The notes: generated by a model from the sequence alone, not told the origin. Counted from the first letter of the stretch, positions 43,597-53,885 are shown. The stretch: DNA of 64,000 bases from Microcyclospora pomicola (GCA_002786065.1 NHNY01000026.1:124001-188000); one strand, 5' to 3'. Program-made: numbers and translations.

Positions 43597-44718
43597 TCAC
43601 ATTATGGCGTCAGCATCTTCATGGCTCGTCCTTGAACCGTCGAATGAATTCCACGCTTCACTGAAAATGTCTCCGCGCCAACCCCAAGCAACGCAATAAT
43701 GGCTTGCTAAGAGCTGCCACTCCTCCACCTCATCTAGCCACTCGAGCTTCTCGATCCTCTCTCGCTCGGTAGAAGAGACCCAAGCATCGTCCTTCCACAG
43801 CTGGAAGACATCTCGCGCACCCTGGCCAGTAGACAAGCCCGCCAGACGTAGACGCTGCCGCTGGGCTTCCAAGGACGAATACCGTGTCAGGGTCTGCATG
43901 TGAATACCACGCGACGCTAGGTTGGAAACCATAGTCTTTCCAAAGGCATCGAAGGGGCGAATGGGTTCGTACAAGATCAGAGCCAGAGAGGCACTAACGT
44001 TCATCGCGAAATACTGCACGACACTGGTTGCCAGGTCCGGTGGAAGATAGCACAGACAGCATTCGCTGATCAACAACGTCGGCACAGCTGCTTCCAGATT
44101 GGGAATGACTGCAGGTGACTTCGCTGTGAGGTCTCGCAGATCTAACGCATGCAAATGATAGTATGCGTTATAATTCTCAGCATCTCTGATGTGCCTGGAG
44201 AGTTCGGCAGACTGGCGAATCGAGGTTCGCTTCCGGTTGACGTTGGCTTCGAAGTCGAACTCGTAGTAGTCGAGCCGAGCTTTCGACGATGGCGGGTCTC
44301 TGAACATGCGGAAGAATCGAGTATCAGAGCCTGCGCCAAGTGACACGACTTGTTTTCGTTGAGCTGGTTCGCTAGCAATAAAGCGGTTGACAAGCTGATC
44401 AATCGCTGTGGTCCTTACATAGGTGCCGCGATTGATGATCGGGTATCTCTTTGTAGGTTCGTCAGGAAACAGTACTTTGGCATACGGATCGTCTAGGTAG
44501 CCTAGCACCACAGCACTCATGCGACTGCTGCTTGCGTCGTTGTCCGTCTGTTGGACAATTCTGTCACGCGCGGCCTCAACTTGACTTTCGCCATACTCAG
44601 GTCCATCATCATTTTCAGGTACGGCTCTTCCACCGTGACCTCTGCGTAGCCCCGATCTACGTCTGCCTGACCGGAGTGTGGACAAGTTGGGTATCGAGGC
44701 CATTAATCCAAAGTGCAA
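43597..44718 (-). CDS. PPM1: leucine carboxyl methyltransferase 1 (PP2A)
   Basis: Single exon, 373 aa; a second Met five codons in (44703) may be the start. The LCMT fold is evident: GYLDDPYAKVLFP, then the SAM-binding VVSLGAGSDTRFFR, DYYEFDF, and TLLISECCLCYLPP. The N-terminal 60 residues are basic and probably disordered. The enzyme methylates the C-terminal Leu carboxyl of PP2A catalytic subunits with SAM, favouring assembly of particular PP2A holoenzymes in the cytosol. The gene diverges from RPB5 across 185 bp and ends tail-to-tail with the MFS gene. Confidence 0.95.
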   Translation of the reverse strand: MHFGLMASIPNLSTLRSGRRRSGLRRGHGGRAVPENDDGPEYGESQVEAARDRIVQQTDNDASSSRMSAVVLGYLDDPYAKVLFPDEPTKRYPIINRGTYVRTTAIDQLVNRFIASEPAQRKQVVSLGAGSDTRFFRMFRDPPSSKARLDYYEFDFEANVNRKRTSIRQSAELSRHIRDAENYNAYYHLHALDLRDLTAKSPAVIPNLEAAVPTLLISECCLCYLPPDLATSVVQYFAMNVSASLALILYEPIRPFDAFGKTMVSNLASRGIHMQTLTRYSSLEAQRQRLRLAGLSTGQGARDVFQLWKDDAWVSSTERERIEKLEWLDEVEEWQLLASHYCVAWGWRGDIFSEAWNSFDGSRTSHEDADAIM

Positions 44719-44903
44719 TGTTGGAGAGCGTTCACGAGTTGGTCCGCATGTGGCGCGAATAAGGTTACGGCTACAGCCGAGCGCGTCTTCAAAGTTCTAG
44801 CTTTTGATGTTCAAGCGACGACCACGAAGAGCATTCAGAAAGCGAGTGCATCCTTGCTTCGTTCTTTACTGGACAGAATATACGCGTCCTCAGCCGAGCT
44901 ACA

Positions 44904-45693
44904 ATGAGCGACGACGGAGCTGGACGCGAGTTGTAAGTGGATTTCTATCATCATACCAGAGCGCAGACTGACCGACTTGAACAGATCGCGCTTATGGCGC
45001 ATTCTACGCACGATCAAGCAAATGTGCATGGACAGAGTACGCTTGATCCTCTGACTCTAGTACGAGACATATTGACTTGTACTCCAGGGCTACGAATTGA
45101 CAGAGGATGAATGCAACATCTCGCTCGACGATTTTCGTCGCCAATATGCCGACGAATCTGGCTACCCATCACGAGCGCGCATGGCCTTCACCGCACGACC
45201 TTCGGCGGAAATGCTGAAGAAGTACACACCTCTCCCTCGATCGAACAACCCAGACCCAGTGCCTGAGATTGGTACCATCCATGTCGAGTTCTCGCCGGAT
45301 GCGAACATTGGCGTGAAGGGTCTCAAAGCTTTCGCGCAAACACTCTCAGAGAAGAACTACTACACCGGCATCTTCGTCACGCAGGTCAAACCTACAGCCT
45401 CGGCATTACGAATTATCCCGAGTGTGCTGCCGACGGTGATGGAGATGTTCATGGAGGAGGATCTACTGGTGAACATCAGCAAGCATGAGCTGGTCCCGAA
45501 GCACACACTCCTGAGCCCAGAGGATAAGAAGCGACTGTTGGAGCGATATCGATTGAAGGAGACGCAATTGCCGAGGATTCGGGTGGATGACCCGATGGCA
45601 AAATACCTGGGGTTGCGACGAGGCCAGGTGGTGAAGATCATTCGAAGGAGTGAGACGGCAGGACGATATGCAAGTTATAGATGGGCCATCTGA
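44904..45693 (+). CDS. RPB5: RNA polymerase I/II/III common subunit RPABC1
   Basis: Three exons (44904-44932, 44985-45036, 45088-45693) give 228 aa. The spliced product begins MSDDGAGREL/SRLWRILRTIKQM, then GYELTEDECNISLDDFRRQY, the N-terminal jaw of Rpb5. The C-terminal assembly domain is nearly canonical (HELVPKHTLLSPEDKKRLL; PRIRVDDPMAKYLGLRRGQVVKIIRRS). It is a shared nuclear subunit of all three RNA polymerases. Both tiny 5' introns (52 and 51 nt) are needed to reach the initiator Met. The promoter is shared with PPM1. Confidence 0.96.
44933..44984 (+). other. RPB5: intron 1 of RPB5
   Basis: GT-AG, 52 nt, phase 2, donor GTAAGT. It restores L-S-R-L-W. Confidence 0.9.
45037..45087 (+). 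other. RPB5: intron 2 of RPB5
   Basis: GT-AG, 51 nt, phase 0, joining KQMCMDR to GYELTEDE. Confidence 0.9.
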
Positions 45694-45876
45694 GCGAGGA
45701 GGAGACGAGTTCAGCGCCAGGCAGAGCGAACGAGACGAGGTTGCGTACTGGTGTTTCTTTGCGATATTGTGCATAGCGAGGCGTAACGGCGGGACTTCAA
45801 TCAAGATTTCATGTACCAACTTTTTGCTCCTGCTACCAAACGCCAATCATACTGTTACAGACATGCCCTGCAGGAC

Positions 45877-46572
45877 CTACAACTTCGCCTCTCCACCGAC
45901 CACCTCCTTCAGGAACGACAATGCCTCCTTCGCAAATTGCACCATGTTCCCCACCCTGTCCGTCCCCAGCCCAGTGTTCAGCTCCTTCACGAATGTCCCG
46001 CGCTCACAGTCCACCGCCAGCGCCACATATCCCGGAGTCCTATTCGGCGTCGCGCCACCCGTGGGCCCCGCGGTCCCTGACTCGGTAAGCGTATACGTGC
46101 TGTCGAGATCCTTGCGCACATGCTTCGCCAACCCCGACACGATGTCCGTCGTCGGGCCCTTGTAGTCGGCGATGCTTTGGCTGGTCCAGCCGGCGTAGCT
46201 GACGCGCGAAGGTAGGGTGTACAGCGTCAACCCTCCCTTGTAGACTTTTGACGCTCCAGCGACACTCAAGATGGAGCTGCTGATCAGGCCGCCCGCGGCT
46301 GTCTCGGCGACGGAGACGGTCTCGCCGCGCGATTTTAGTGGCGTTGTTACTTCGGCGAGGATGGATTGCAGTTCAGGCGGAGGAAAACTGGTGGAGGAAG
46401 ACATGCTGCGCTGATAAGACGGGTATATGGGATTTTGAATTCGTTGTTTGGGGGAGAGACAGAGCGTGCGCAGTAAGCTTGTGCTTACGATGGAGGCGGA
46501 GGGAACAGAGCTTGGGAGCCTGGATATGGAATGGTAGATCGTAGTCAAGCAGAGTGGTAGGGCTGTTTTCAT
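45877..46572 (-). CDS. CinA C-terminal domain protein (possible NMN deamidase)
   Basis: Single exon, 231 aa. From the internal Met at 46404 (MSSSTSFPPPELQ) on, the sequence matches the CinA C-terminal domain: SVAETAAGGLISSSILSVAG, GLTLYTLPSRVSYAGW, and TLTESGTAGPTGGATPNRTP. In bacteria this domain deamidates nicotinamide mononucleotide in pyridine-nucleotide recycling; the fungal activity is inferred. The first 56 residues contain no Asp or Glu and are rich in Ser, Arg and Leu, like a mitochondrial presequence. Two starts could therefore give mitochondrial and cytosolic forms. It converges with RPB5 (184 bp). Confidence 0.85.
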   Translation of the reverse strand: MKTALPLCLTTIYHSISRLPSSVPSASIVSTSLLRTLCLSPKQRIQNPIYPSYQRSMSSSTSFPPPELQSILAEVTTPLKSRGETVSVAETAAGGLISSSILSVAGASKVYKGGLTLYTLPSRVSYAGWTSQSIADYKGPTTDIVSGLAKHVRKDLDSTYTLTESGTAGPTGGATPNRTPGYVALAVDCERGTFVKELNTGLGTDRVGNMVQFAKEALSFLKEVVGGEAKL

Positions 46573-47301
46573 GGCAAGGCATTATACTACATCATCGCGG
46601 ACATGGAGATTAAGCAGATTGTCCGTGTACACTTCACATGTATGATGCATGACAATCGTAATGCCGTAGAAGCTGTTGGTCATTGAATGGAGGGGCTTTG
46701 CGGGGCTTTGAGCCGGAACAATTCATGCTTGTGCGCTTGGTCCACAGCAGAAACGTCTAATGGCTAATTTTCTCATTGCGTCGAAAAGGCAATGCATAGT
46801 CGACATGAATAAGCTATATCAAGTCTACCATATGGCAATTATGATCTGAAAGTCCATTGAGTCGATGTTTGCAACCACCAAGGACTGAGATACCCTGTAT
46901 TGTGGGTTTAGCAACCGAGCGTGCAAGGGGATAGACAGGCTCATGTCCGATGGGAGTCTACCTTATCAAACAAAGGTATTCATGAGGGTGCTTAGCTGGC
47001 AATGCTTCGCATATTAGACGCTTGGCTCTCGCCAGCAGAGACGTTGAGAGCTTCTGCTTCGAGACTTCAATGAGATCACGTCGCCAGCAACTGAAGAGAC
47101 ATTCACCCAATCTGAACTGCACAGTGCAACGGGGGCAATCTCGTAATCTTATCGGCAGCCAGATCTGTTGTCTAGAATTGCACGTAGTGGTATACGGACT
47201 CTGAACGAGCTTTGCATGCTCGTTATGACAATCCCGCATCGCCACAATCCGAGTCCGGCAGCCATAGGATCGATATTTGACAGGCAAAATACCTTGAAGT
47301 C
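46573..47301. other. intergenic region between CinA-like and THO7
   Basis: About 730 bp, presumably the promoter of the CinA-like gene and the 3' UTR of THO7. No coding signal is seen. Confidence 0.6.
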
Positions 47302-48335
47302 TTAAGTTTCGTCCATCGTTTCGGTCTCGATAGCAGGAACTGCATCGGTGCTGACATTCGAGTCTGCCATGTCCACATCGCCATGTGAAGGTACGGGTGA
47401 CGCGCCTGCTTGACTACTCCGAGTGCTTGGACGAGTGCTTGAGTCAACATCGAGGAGCTTATTGTGGGATTTCGCCAGATGTGTTGCTTCTCCCGCATCG
47501 TTGCCTTCCGGAAGCGGTGTAGCAGCCCCATCGTGCATTGGAGTCTGACCTCCGTATGCCGGCGTTCCAGCCCTGCTTTCACCGGCTTGCTCTTCGTCGT
47601 CATCTTCCATGGTCTCGTCTTCGGGCCTCTCGGGATCGACCTTGATACCTTTGATCAATCTGACCAAAGCCTCACCCTCAGCCACTACCCGCTCGAATTG
47701 GTCTTTCCGTCCGGACCAAGTATCCTCGTAATCACCACTTTCTTGCTGCAGATCCTCGATCTCTTTCTCCAGCTTCTCGATATCAGCGAGCGACTCATCC
47801 CTGCTCTTCAGGTTCCTGTCACTCAAGACTTTCATGGCCAGCTCGTCATAACCCTTACGCAGTTCCAACACCTTCTGCGCCTCCTCGAGCTGCGCTCGTA
47901 GTTCCACGGAGTTGTCCCGCACCGCCTGTGCAGTCTCCAGAATCTTTGCCTTCTCCGCTGCATATCGTTGTCGCTCACGCTCGTTGGATGACTGAATCAA
48001 CTGAATACGTCGTAGGCTACTTTCGAGTGACGCGAAGTCTAGCAGAACTTCCTCGCGGAACTTTCGGCGGCTGAAGAGCTGATCGTCGGTGATCGACGAG
48101 AGAGCATTATCCCCATCAGATGGTTTCGGCAGGGTTTTGAGAGGAGAGTTTGGTGCCAGTAGTGTCTTTGCGACGCGGTGGAAATGTTTCTCTTCGACAT
48201 TGAGTAGTCGTGTAGCGTGAAGAGCGTCTACGAGTGCGTCAATAAGTGCATGTTGGTAGCAGAGACACTGATTTGGTCACCTTCTTGCGCTTGCTCGGTG
48301 AGCACCCCGTAGCTATGCGCTGTTTCGGTAGTCAT
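47302..48335 (-). CDS. THO complex subunit 7
   Basis: Two exons (48335-48281, 48227-47302) give 326 aa. The junction reads TEQAQE-DALHATRLLNVEEKHFHRVAKTLL, the hallmark Tho7 N-terminal block. A long coiled coil covers about residues 60-185 (LLDFASLESSLRRIQL; ELRAQLEEAQKVLELRKGYD; DIEKLEKEIEDLQQE). The C-terminal 130 residues are acidic and low-complexity with several TP motifs. Tho7 is part of the nuclear THO/TREX complex that couples Pol II elongation to mRNA export. The gene diverges from the Elongin A gene over about 450 bp. Confidence 0.9.
48228..48280 (-). other. intron of THO7
   Basis: GT-AG, 53 nt, phase 1, acceptor TAG. The Asp codon is split across the junction; reading through would stop immediately at that TAG. 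Confidence 0.88.
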
Positions 48336-48781
48336 GATGAGATTATCGATTCGCCTCTTTGCAATAGTTCAGTGCTACCTCCATGTAGTTCATTCAATGG
48401 AAGCTTGAGGTTTAAAGTTCTGCCTTATGGCCTGGGATCACTAGCGCGAAGCACATGCGGAAGCTTAATCTAGCTGTGGGGAGTGACGTCCGCGAGGACA
48501 GTTACAGAGTATCCCGACGTTAATGATGAAGACTGATTCTGAGGACAAGTTTATCCCTATAAATTGTACAGAATGCTCGCAAAAGAGTCCCTGGAACCTT
48601 GCCGTGAATCTCCTCTCCTCACCGACCACCCAAAGCCTTGAGAAAGCTTCTATATCTCCACGTCGCCCAGCGCGCATCGGTATCTTGGTGACTTCAGCCA
48701 GCTTTACACCTACTTGACCACGGACTGGTCCCGGTTGTACTACGGTCGTGTCCAATAAATACAGGACCTCGACCCAGCATC
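48336..48781. other. divergent promoter region THO7/Elongin A
   Basis: About 446 bp between two transcription-factor genes; nothing beyond promoter sequence is expected or seen. Confidence 0.6.
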
Positions 48782-50104
48782 ATGTCCCCAACCAACAACA
48801 CACCGTCGCTGTACGCAATGGCAATTCGTAACGCCATTCGCAATGTCGACCAGATTGACAATGTGGGAGACATACCTTTCAACATGGTGGAACCTATTCT
48901 CAAACACATCAAGAGCCCGCAGCAATTGCGAGACTTGGAAGAGAACAGTCCGCATATCAAGGCACATTCCAAGAATCTATGGCTTGCGTTTATCAATCGG
49001 GACATCCCTCGCTCTCACGACGCCATAATTCCCCCCAAGAACCCACTCAACTGGGGGGCCGTCTACCGACATATGCTCAGACAAGACCTGAAGCTCCAGG
49101 AACAACAGGAGGAGAAGCTGAAGAAGGAGATGCTTGGTCTTGTCGACAAGAAGGAACATGCAACTTTCCTGCCTCAGGTGGTGAAGCATGCCTCAGTAAA
49201 GCGGCAGAGCTGGGGCGGCCCTCAAGTTCCTACCGTGAAGAATGCCAAACCAGGACAGTTCATCGCGGCGCTTCAGAGGGAGGCTCGGGATGCTCAAGCA
49301 GGTCGCACTCTTGCAGCTAAGCGTGCTAAAGGGGAGAAAACACGGCCCGTTCCAAGCGCAAAGTCACAGATCAAGACCGCACCGTATGACATGCTCGCTA
49401 ACCACCAAAAACCGAAAGTATCCGACGCAATCCTTCGCTCTGTGAGGTCGGCATCATCGTTAACGCACAAGATTGGCATTTTTGCGCCCTCACTTGCCTC
49501 AAACAAAGTGTCGGCCAAGGACCGCGCCCTCGGAGAGGCGGAGCTCCGGGAACGCGTGATCAAGGAAGACCGGCTTCGAGCTCTTGCGAAGCCTGGACTC
49601 AATTCAACTGCACTACCTAGCCCAACAAATACCACACACGCCACAACACCGTCATCAAATGTCAGAGACAATTCGGCACCCTCCCTTACCATGTCTGAGA
49701 TGCCTTCTTCACGAAATACACTTTCAACTGCGACTTCTCGGCGAAGACCAGCTCCACTATCAGCGTCATCACGTGATTCTGCAGCTGCAACTACAACCAC
49801 GGCGTCGCCGAACTCTCCCTGTGCAGCGTCAAACGCCAAACGCTCTCATGATGCTATCACTACGCATGGCCGGCCAATGGCTACAGCGAGGTCACGAGTC
49901 GGCGTCGATTCCTCAGAAACAGCAAGATCACCTCCAGGTATCAGTGCTACCAAACTACAGCAAGTCGACGAAAGTGTGAAGCAGTCGGCCAAGAGCGATG
50001 GAAGGTCATCTGCTACCACTTCCACCACACCACTACCAATCATCAGGAAGCGTGCACCAGCTAAACTGTTCATCAACCATGCTCCAAAAAGGGTCAAGCA
50101 ATGA
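48782..50104 (+). CDS. Elongin A-like protein
   Basis: Single exon, 440 aa. The N-terminal 110 residues match Elongin A: an amphipathic start (LYAMAIRNAIRNVDQI), an F-box-like segment (IPFNMVEPILKHIKSPQQLR), then LWLAFINRDIPRSHD and WGAVYRHMLRQDL. A basic coiled coil follows (LQEQQEEKLKKEMLGLV). The rest is Ser/Thr/Ala-rich and disordered with a short basic end (KRAPAKLFINHAPKRVKQ). Family members form an Elongin complex that stimulates Pol II elongation and, with a cullin, ubiquitylates stalled Rpb1. The short F-box-proximal core with a disordered tail is usual for fungal Ela1. Confidence 0.88.
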   Translation: MSPTNNTPSLYAMAIRNAIRNVDQIDNVGDIPFNMVEPILKHIKSPQQLRDLEENSPHIKAHSKNLWLAFINRDIPRSHDAIIPPKNPLNWGAVYRHMLRQDLKLQEQQEEKLKKEMLGLVDKKEHATFLPQVVKHASVKRQSWGGPQVPTVKNAKPGQFIAALQREARDAQAGRTLAAKRAKGEKTRPVPSAKSQIKTAPYDMLANHQKPKVSDAILRSVRSASSLTHKIGIFAPSLASNKVSAKDRALGEAELRERVIKEDRLRALAKPGLNSTALPSPTNTTHATTPSSNVRDNSAPSLTMSEMPSSRNTLSTATSRRRPAPLSASSRDSAAATTTTASPNSPCAASNAKRSHDAITTHGRPMATARSRVGVDSSETARSPPGISATKLQQVDESVKQSAKSDGRSSATTSTTPLPIIRKRAPAKLFINHAPKRVKQ

Positions 50105-50343
50105 GATCTCCCGACAAAAATGAACGCTAGCATGAACACAGCGGTCGGTGCGATGGCACGGGTCAATTCATATCTTCCTGAAGTACCTTGCGCGGACTGT
50201 TCCGTCTACAGAAATGCTTCTCTCGTTACAGCCTTGTTGGCCTCAGCATAGAACCGACTCTCTACATATTGTACAGAACCACAAAGATCAATATTGACCG
50301 CTCACGCCACGTTCCACCACCACAAACCAGTAGAGCGCACGTT

Positions 50344-51030
50344 TTACGAGCTTTCTTGCATGGCGGCTGTTGCAGCCGCTGCCGCCTCCTTGGCTTTTGT
50401 GATCTCTTCCGGCGAATTGTTCTCCGTCTGAGCCTGTCGAGCAAAAATCAGCATTGAAGGTTGAACCAACCCACGACAATATACGATATCAGCGACATCA
50501 CGAACTCGACCACTTACCAATTGGTGCTGTAAATTTGCGAGCGCATCTTGTATTTTCTGCTTCAGCGGTGGGAAGACTGCTTTGGTCTCTTCGAGTGCTC
50601 TGTTCTGTTAGGCCCAAGAGACAGACATGGTCAGTAAATGCTCCGCGCTCATATGTAGACTTAAAGTGTACGATAAAACCAAACAAAGTCCCATCCAACA
50701 ATGTTCATGTCGTCCCACGCATAGTCCATTTGCCATACAAGATGACCATGACCTTCCAAATCAACGTTACCCTCGTGGTTGCAACAGCCCATCCAGCAAT
50801 CACAAAAACCCAACAAAACCACAACAAAACAACGAACTCGAGAGAAAACTCACCGCCTGCCGCAGATTATACTCGGCATTCTCATCCTCCTCCTCTCCAG
50901 CGCCTGTGCCGCTTTCGAGCTTCGCGATCCGCGCCTGCTGCTGCGCCAGCTCCTGGTGGTAGCTCGCTTCCTCCTTGACGAGCCGGTTCAGCGAACTCGT
51001 CGCGATGGCGAGCTGGGATGGGGGCGCCAT
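50344..51030 (-). CDS. tubulin-specific chaperone A
   Basis: Three exons (51030-50854, 50604-50518, 50433-50344) give 117 aa, the usual size of TBCA (yeast Rbl2). The product starts MAPPSQLAIATSSLNRLVK and is a three-helix bundle: EEASYHQELAQQQARIAKLE, YNLRQA-NRALEETKAVFPPL, and KIQDALANLQHQL-AQTENNSPEEITKAKEA. TBCA captures beta-tubulin released by prefoldin/TRiC in the cytosol and protects against free tubulin. The first intron is 249 nt, far longer than any other here; the second is 84 nt. Confidence 0.9.
50434..50517 (-). other. intron 2 of the TBCA gene
   Basis: GT-AG, 84 nt, phase 0, donor GTAAGT, joining LQHQL to AQTENN. Confidence 0.85.
50605..50853 (-). other. long intron 1 of the TBCA gene
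   Basis: Donor GTGAGT and acceptor CCTAACAG; 249 nt. It is about four times the local intron length. Confidence 0.8.
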
Positions 51031-51690
51031 GGTCTGAGTTGCACGCAATTTTTTACGAGACAGCTCGTGTCGTTTTGGTGAAATCAATTGCTCGTGTGTC
51101 TTTTTGCTGCTGAGGTGATGTTGATCAATTATGCGAGGGGGATCCTTAGGCGGGCTTAGAGAGCTTGCTAACACTAGTTTGAGATGTTTTTGATGTGTGA
51201 ATGGAACACCCCGCGGTTGAGGTGGGGTGCGCTGGCTGGGACGACTTCTGAAGACGAGATGGCTGCAAAATAAGGTAGGAAATGTACCTGTTTCACCACA
51301 TCATGAAATTGGATCCATTTCATGAAAAGCGTCCTACTACACGTATCATGGATGAACGGTTCAAAGACCTTTCAGTATATGTAATCGACTGCGTTTTATG
51401 GTGTTCATGTGACGCATGTTTTACAGTCTAGATCGCTAGAGTTTATCTCGGGTCAAATACCTTGCAGTCGGACGTCCCAAGCATGACATCGATTTGAGTT
51501 CAAATCATAAGGTACCGTTCATGCCGGGAGTAGTGGATGATGTGACGCTGTTCGAGTGCCACCGGCCGAAATGGTGGTCGCAGTACATGTAGAATCCATA
51601 TGACATTGGAGCACCCGTTCATGATATCTATCTCTTCAATCTTTTCTCAACAACCCCTGGTCAATGTTCTTCTATTAAGGTATCTGAGAC
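51031..51690. other. divergent intergenic region TBCA/methyltransferase
   Basis: About 660 bp, no gene seen. A GAGTTCAAATC stretch near 51495 resembles a Pol III B box but has no tRNA around it. Confidence 0.6.
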
Positions 51691-52515
51691 ATGGCACATG
51701 CGCACAAAGCCGATGCCTGGAGCTCACATTCGACCAAATGGGCCTCCAGCGTCCAGGAGATCACTCGAGCGCCGGGCCGGGAGTTGCTCGCCATGGTTGA
51801 AGACCTACAGCCCATCACGGCATCGGCCAATGTGCTCGACAATGGTGCAGGCTCCGGAATGCTCACTCATGTCACATTGGAAAAGCATCCTGGCACGAAG
51901 ATTACTGCCGCCGATGTCTCATCCGGCATGATTGAGACTTTGAGAAAGAACGACTGGAGCAGTGTCAATGCGATCGTGGCTGATGCTATGGATCTGACGG
52001 CTGCCGGCCTGAAAGACGATAAATTCACGCATGCCGTCGGCACATTCTTTCTGAATTTTGTACCGGATCCGCAAAAAGTCGTCAACGAAATGGTGCGAGT
52101 CACCAAACCCGGTGGCGTCGTTGGGCTGTCGACATGGAGTCGCGTCAGCTGGATCCCGCTTTGGGTACAAGCTGTGCTCGCAACGGTAAAGCCAGATTAT
52201 GTGGCACCGGCTGTGTTTCACACCAAGACCATCGACTTAGAGGACGTGCGAGAACTGTTCCAGAATTCAGGTCTGATTAATGTGGACATTCGCAATGTGG
52301 ACTGTCCGCATCCGCAGAAGGAGAGCGTGGACGCCGCGGTGGACGAATTCATGAACATGGGCAATCCGACAGTGCACTTGCTGCAAGAAGGATTCAATGA
52401 AGAGCAGCTTGACCAGATCCGACCAGCATTCGCGAAGGCCTATGCTGAGAGATACGATGGTGTCCAGGAAGTACAGAAGGAGATCGCCATCTTGGTTGTG
52501 GGGCGAGTGCAGTAG
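51691..52515 (+). CDS. SAM-dependent class I methyltransferase
   Basis: Single exon, 274 aa. The SAM-binding core is clear: motif I VLDNGAGSGMLTH at about residues 48-60, motif II ITAADVSSGMIETL, and post-motifs VGTFFLNFVPDPQKVV and MVRVTKPGGVVGLSTWS. This resembles the UbiE/COQ5-like type common in fungal secondary metabolism. No targeting signal is seen. The substrate cannot be deduced. It is followed, tail to tail, by a DUF6314-like gene only 49 bp away, and an Ayg1-like gene lies beyond it; a shared small pathway is possible but unproven. Confidence 0.85.
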   Translation: MAHAHKADAWSSHSTKWASSVQEITRAPGRELLAMVEDLQPITASANVLDNGAGSGMLTHVTLEKHPGTKITAADVSSGMIETLRKNDWSSVNAIVADAMDLTAAGLKDDKFTHAVGTFFLNFVPDPQKVVNEMVRVTKPGGVVGLSTWSRVSWIPLWVQAVLATVKPDYVAPAVFHTKTIDLEDVRELFQNSGLINVDIRNVDCPHPQKESVDAAVDEFMNMGNPTVHLLQEGFNEEQLDQIRPAFAKAYAERYDGVQEVQKEIAILVVGRVQ

Positions 52516-52564
52516 GTACCGAAGTTTGTTGTATCAGAATGCAATGTAAAGGTCGATCCACTAT

Positions 52565-53110
52565 TCAACCCTTGATCGTGGTCGATGCGATCTTCTCGTA
52601 CGCTGCATCGCTCGTATAGTTCTTCTGCGGACCTTTGACCTTATACTTCACCCCGAATACATTCATACTCTCACCTTGCAAGCGAAACTCGTAATACGCC
52701 CAGTACATATCCAGCTCACACAGATGCTCTCCTCGGCCTTTCCACGCCCCACTCCCCTCCGACATCTCCAGATCGTGGAAAAGATAATCGACTTCCTCGG
52801 AGCCATGGTTCTGCTTCGAGTCCTCGGTCACGAACCATGCGCTGATCTTGTTCTCATCCTCGTCGAATCGATAGACGTACTTCCGATTGGCTTTCAGGGT
52901 AAAGCCATTGTCCGTCTTGAGCTCGCCTTGCTCCGAGTACAGCAACTCGTACTGGGCAGATGCAGAGGTCGGTTTGCGAGGCGTAAAGCTAGCCTCGCCT
53001 TCAAACATGCCTGAGGGGAATCCCGGGAGAGCACTGTTAAGGGATCGGCGAAGGCGCCAGGTCCCAGCCAAAGCCGCAAAAATGGCAGATGCTGGAGTAC
53101 GAGCTGTCAT
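52565..53110 (-). CDS. DUF6314-like protein
   Basis: Single exon, 181 aa from the Met at 53110; the frame stays open upstream to a Met at 53182 (205 aa). The family opening AALAGTWRLRRSLNS is followed by a lipocalin-like beta-barrel pattern: FEGEASFTPR, YELLYSEQGELKTDNGFTL, KYVYRFDEDENKISAWFV and FHDLEM, then CELDMYWAYYEFRL near the end. DUF6314 proteins are small, cytosolic and of unknown function. The 24-residue upstream extension is basic and could be a targeting leader. It converges with the methyltransferase and diverges from the Ayg1-like gene. Confidence 0.8.
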   Translation of the reverse strand: MTARTPASAIFAALAGTWRLRRSLNSALPGFPSGMFEGEASFTPRKPTSASAQYELLYSEQGELKTDNGFTLKANRKYVYRFDEDENKISAWFVTEDSKQNHGSEEVDYLFHDLEMSEGSGAWKGRGEHLCELDMYWAYYEFRLQGESMNVFGVKYKVKGPQKNYTSDAAYEKIASTTIKG

Positions 53111-53182
53111 GCCAGGCAAGCTTAAAGTTGGGATGGCAGATATCACTGTTGCCAGGCTTCGTCTTTTTCTATGGATTAGCAA

Positions 53183-53885
53183 GGAGCTTTTTGGATTCCC
53201 GAACAGAGAAGTCCCGCTCGAGTGGCGACTGAGACCTTTTCCGGAAGCAAGATAAGCTCAATTCGGTCTCGACGGTAACATGAAATCAGTCGTTGCAACC
53301 TCGAGAAGAATATGCTGCCTGTAGCAGGACTATGTACGCTTAGATTGCGCCTAATTAGAAGCATCGAGAGCCCCTGCGGCGGTTCAACGTATATGGCCCA
53401 TGCAGATCCTGTGACTGGTAAGGGCCGGAAGCGCGCGTACAACCGTTAGCTTCAAGATGTATATAGAGCCAACTGGCCAATCTGTTACAAGAGGTGTTTC
53501 TCCGACCATTTGCTCGCTGAGTAAAGTCCTCGACGTACTCGGAATTGGCAACGGACATAGGCGCGGAACACAGTATACATGGAACAAGTGCTATGTGTAG
53601 TTTCAATGTCGTGGAAGATCTGCCGTCGACCGTGCTTGAGTGATGCACATCCGAGAGCTCACCGACCCACTCCAAGTGGCGGAGAAGTGATTAGCTGTGC
53701 GCCATGACAGCTATCTAATGCCGAACTCGGCATCTCTATATGGAGCGTCCTCCACACCCCGACCTCGACTCGATTGCTGAAGGCGTAGCAAACACGATTT
53801 TGCGACGGTGCTGGAGTATAGTCGAATCGGCAGTGAATCATTGAAAGTCAAGATCTGCTCCGGATATAATTGATCTGAAGAAACT
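53183..53885. other. divergent intergenic region DUF6314/Ayg1-like
   Basis: About 0.7 kb; only short chance frames, no recognised site. Confidence 0.6.

Noticed and set aside
51490-51515. GAGTTCAAATC, a Pol III B-box-like sequence
   Set aside because: No matching A box or tRNA stems can be drawn around it.
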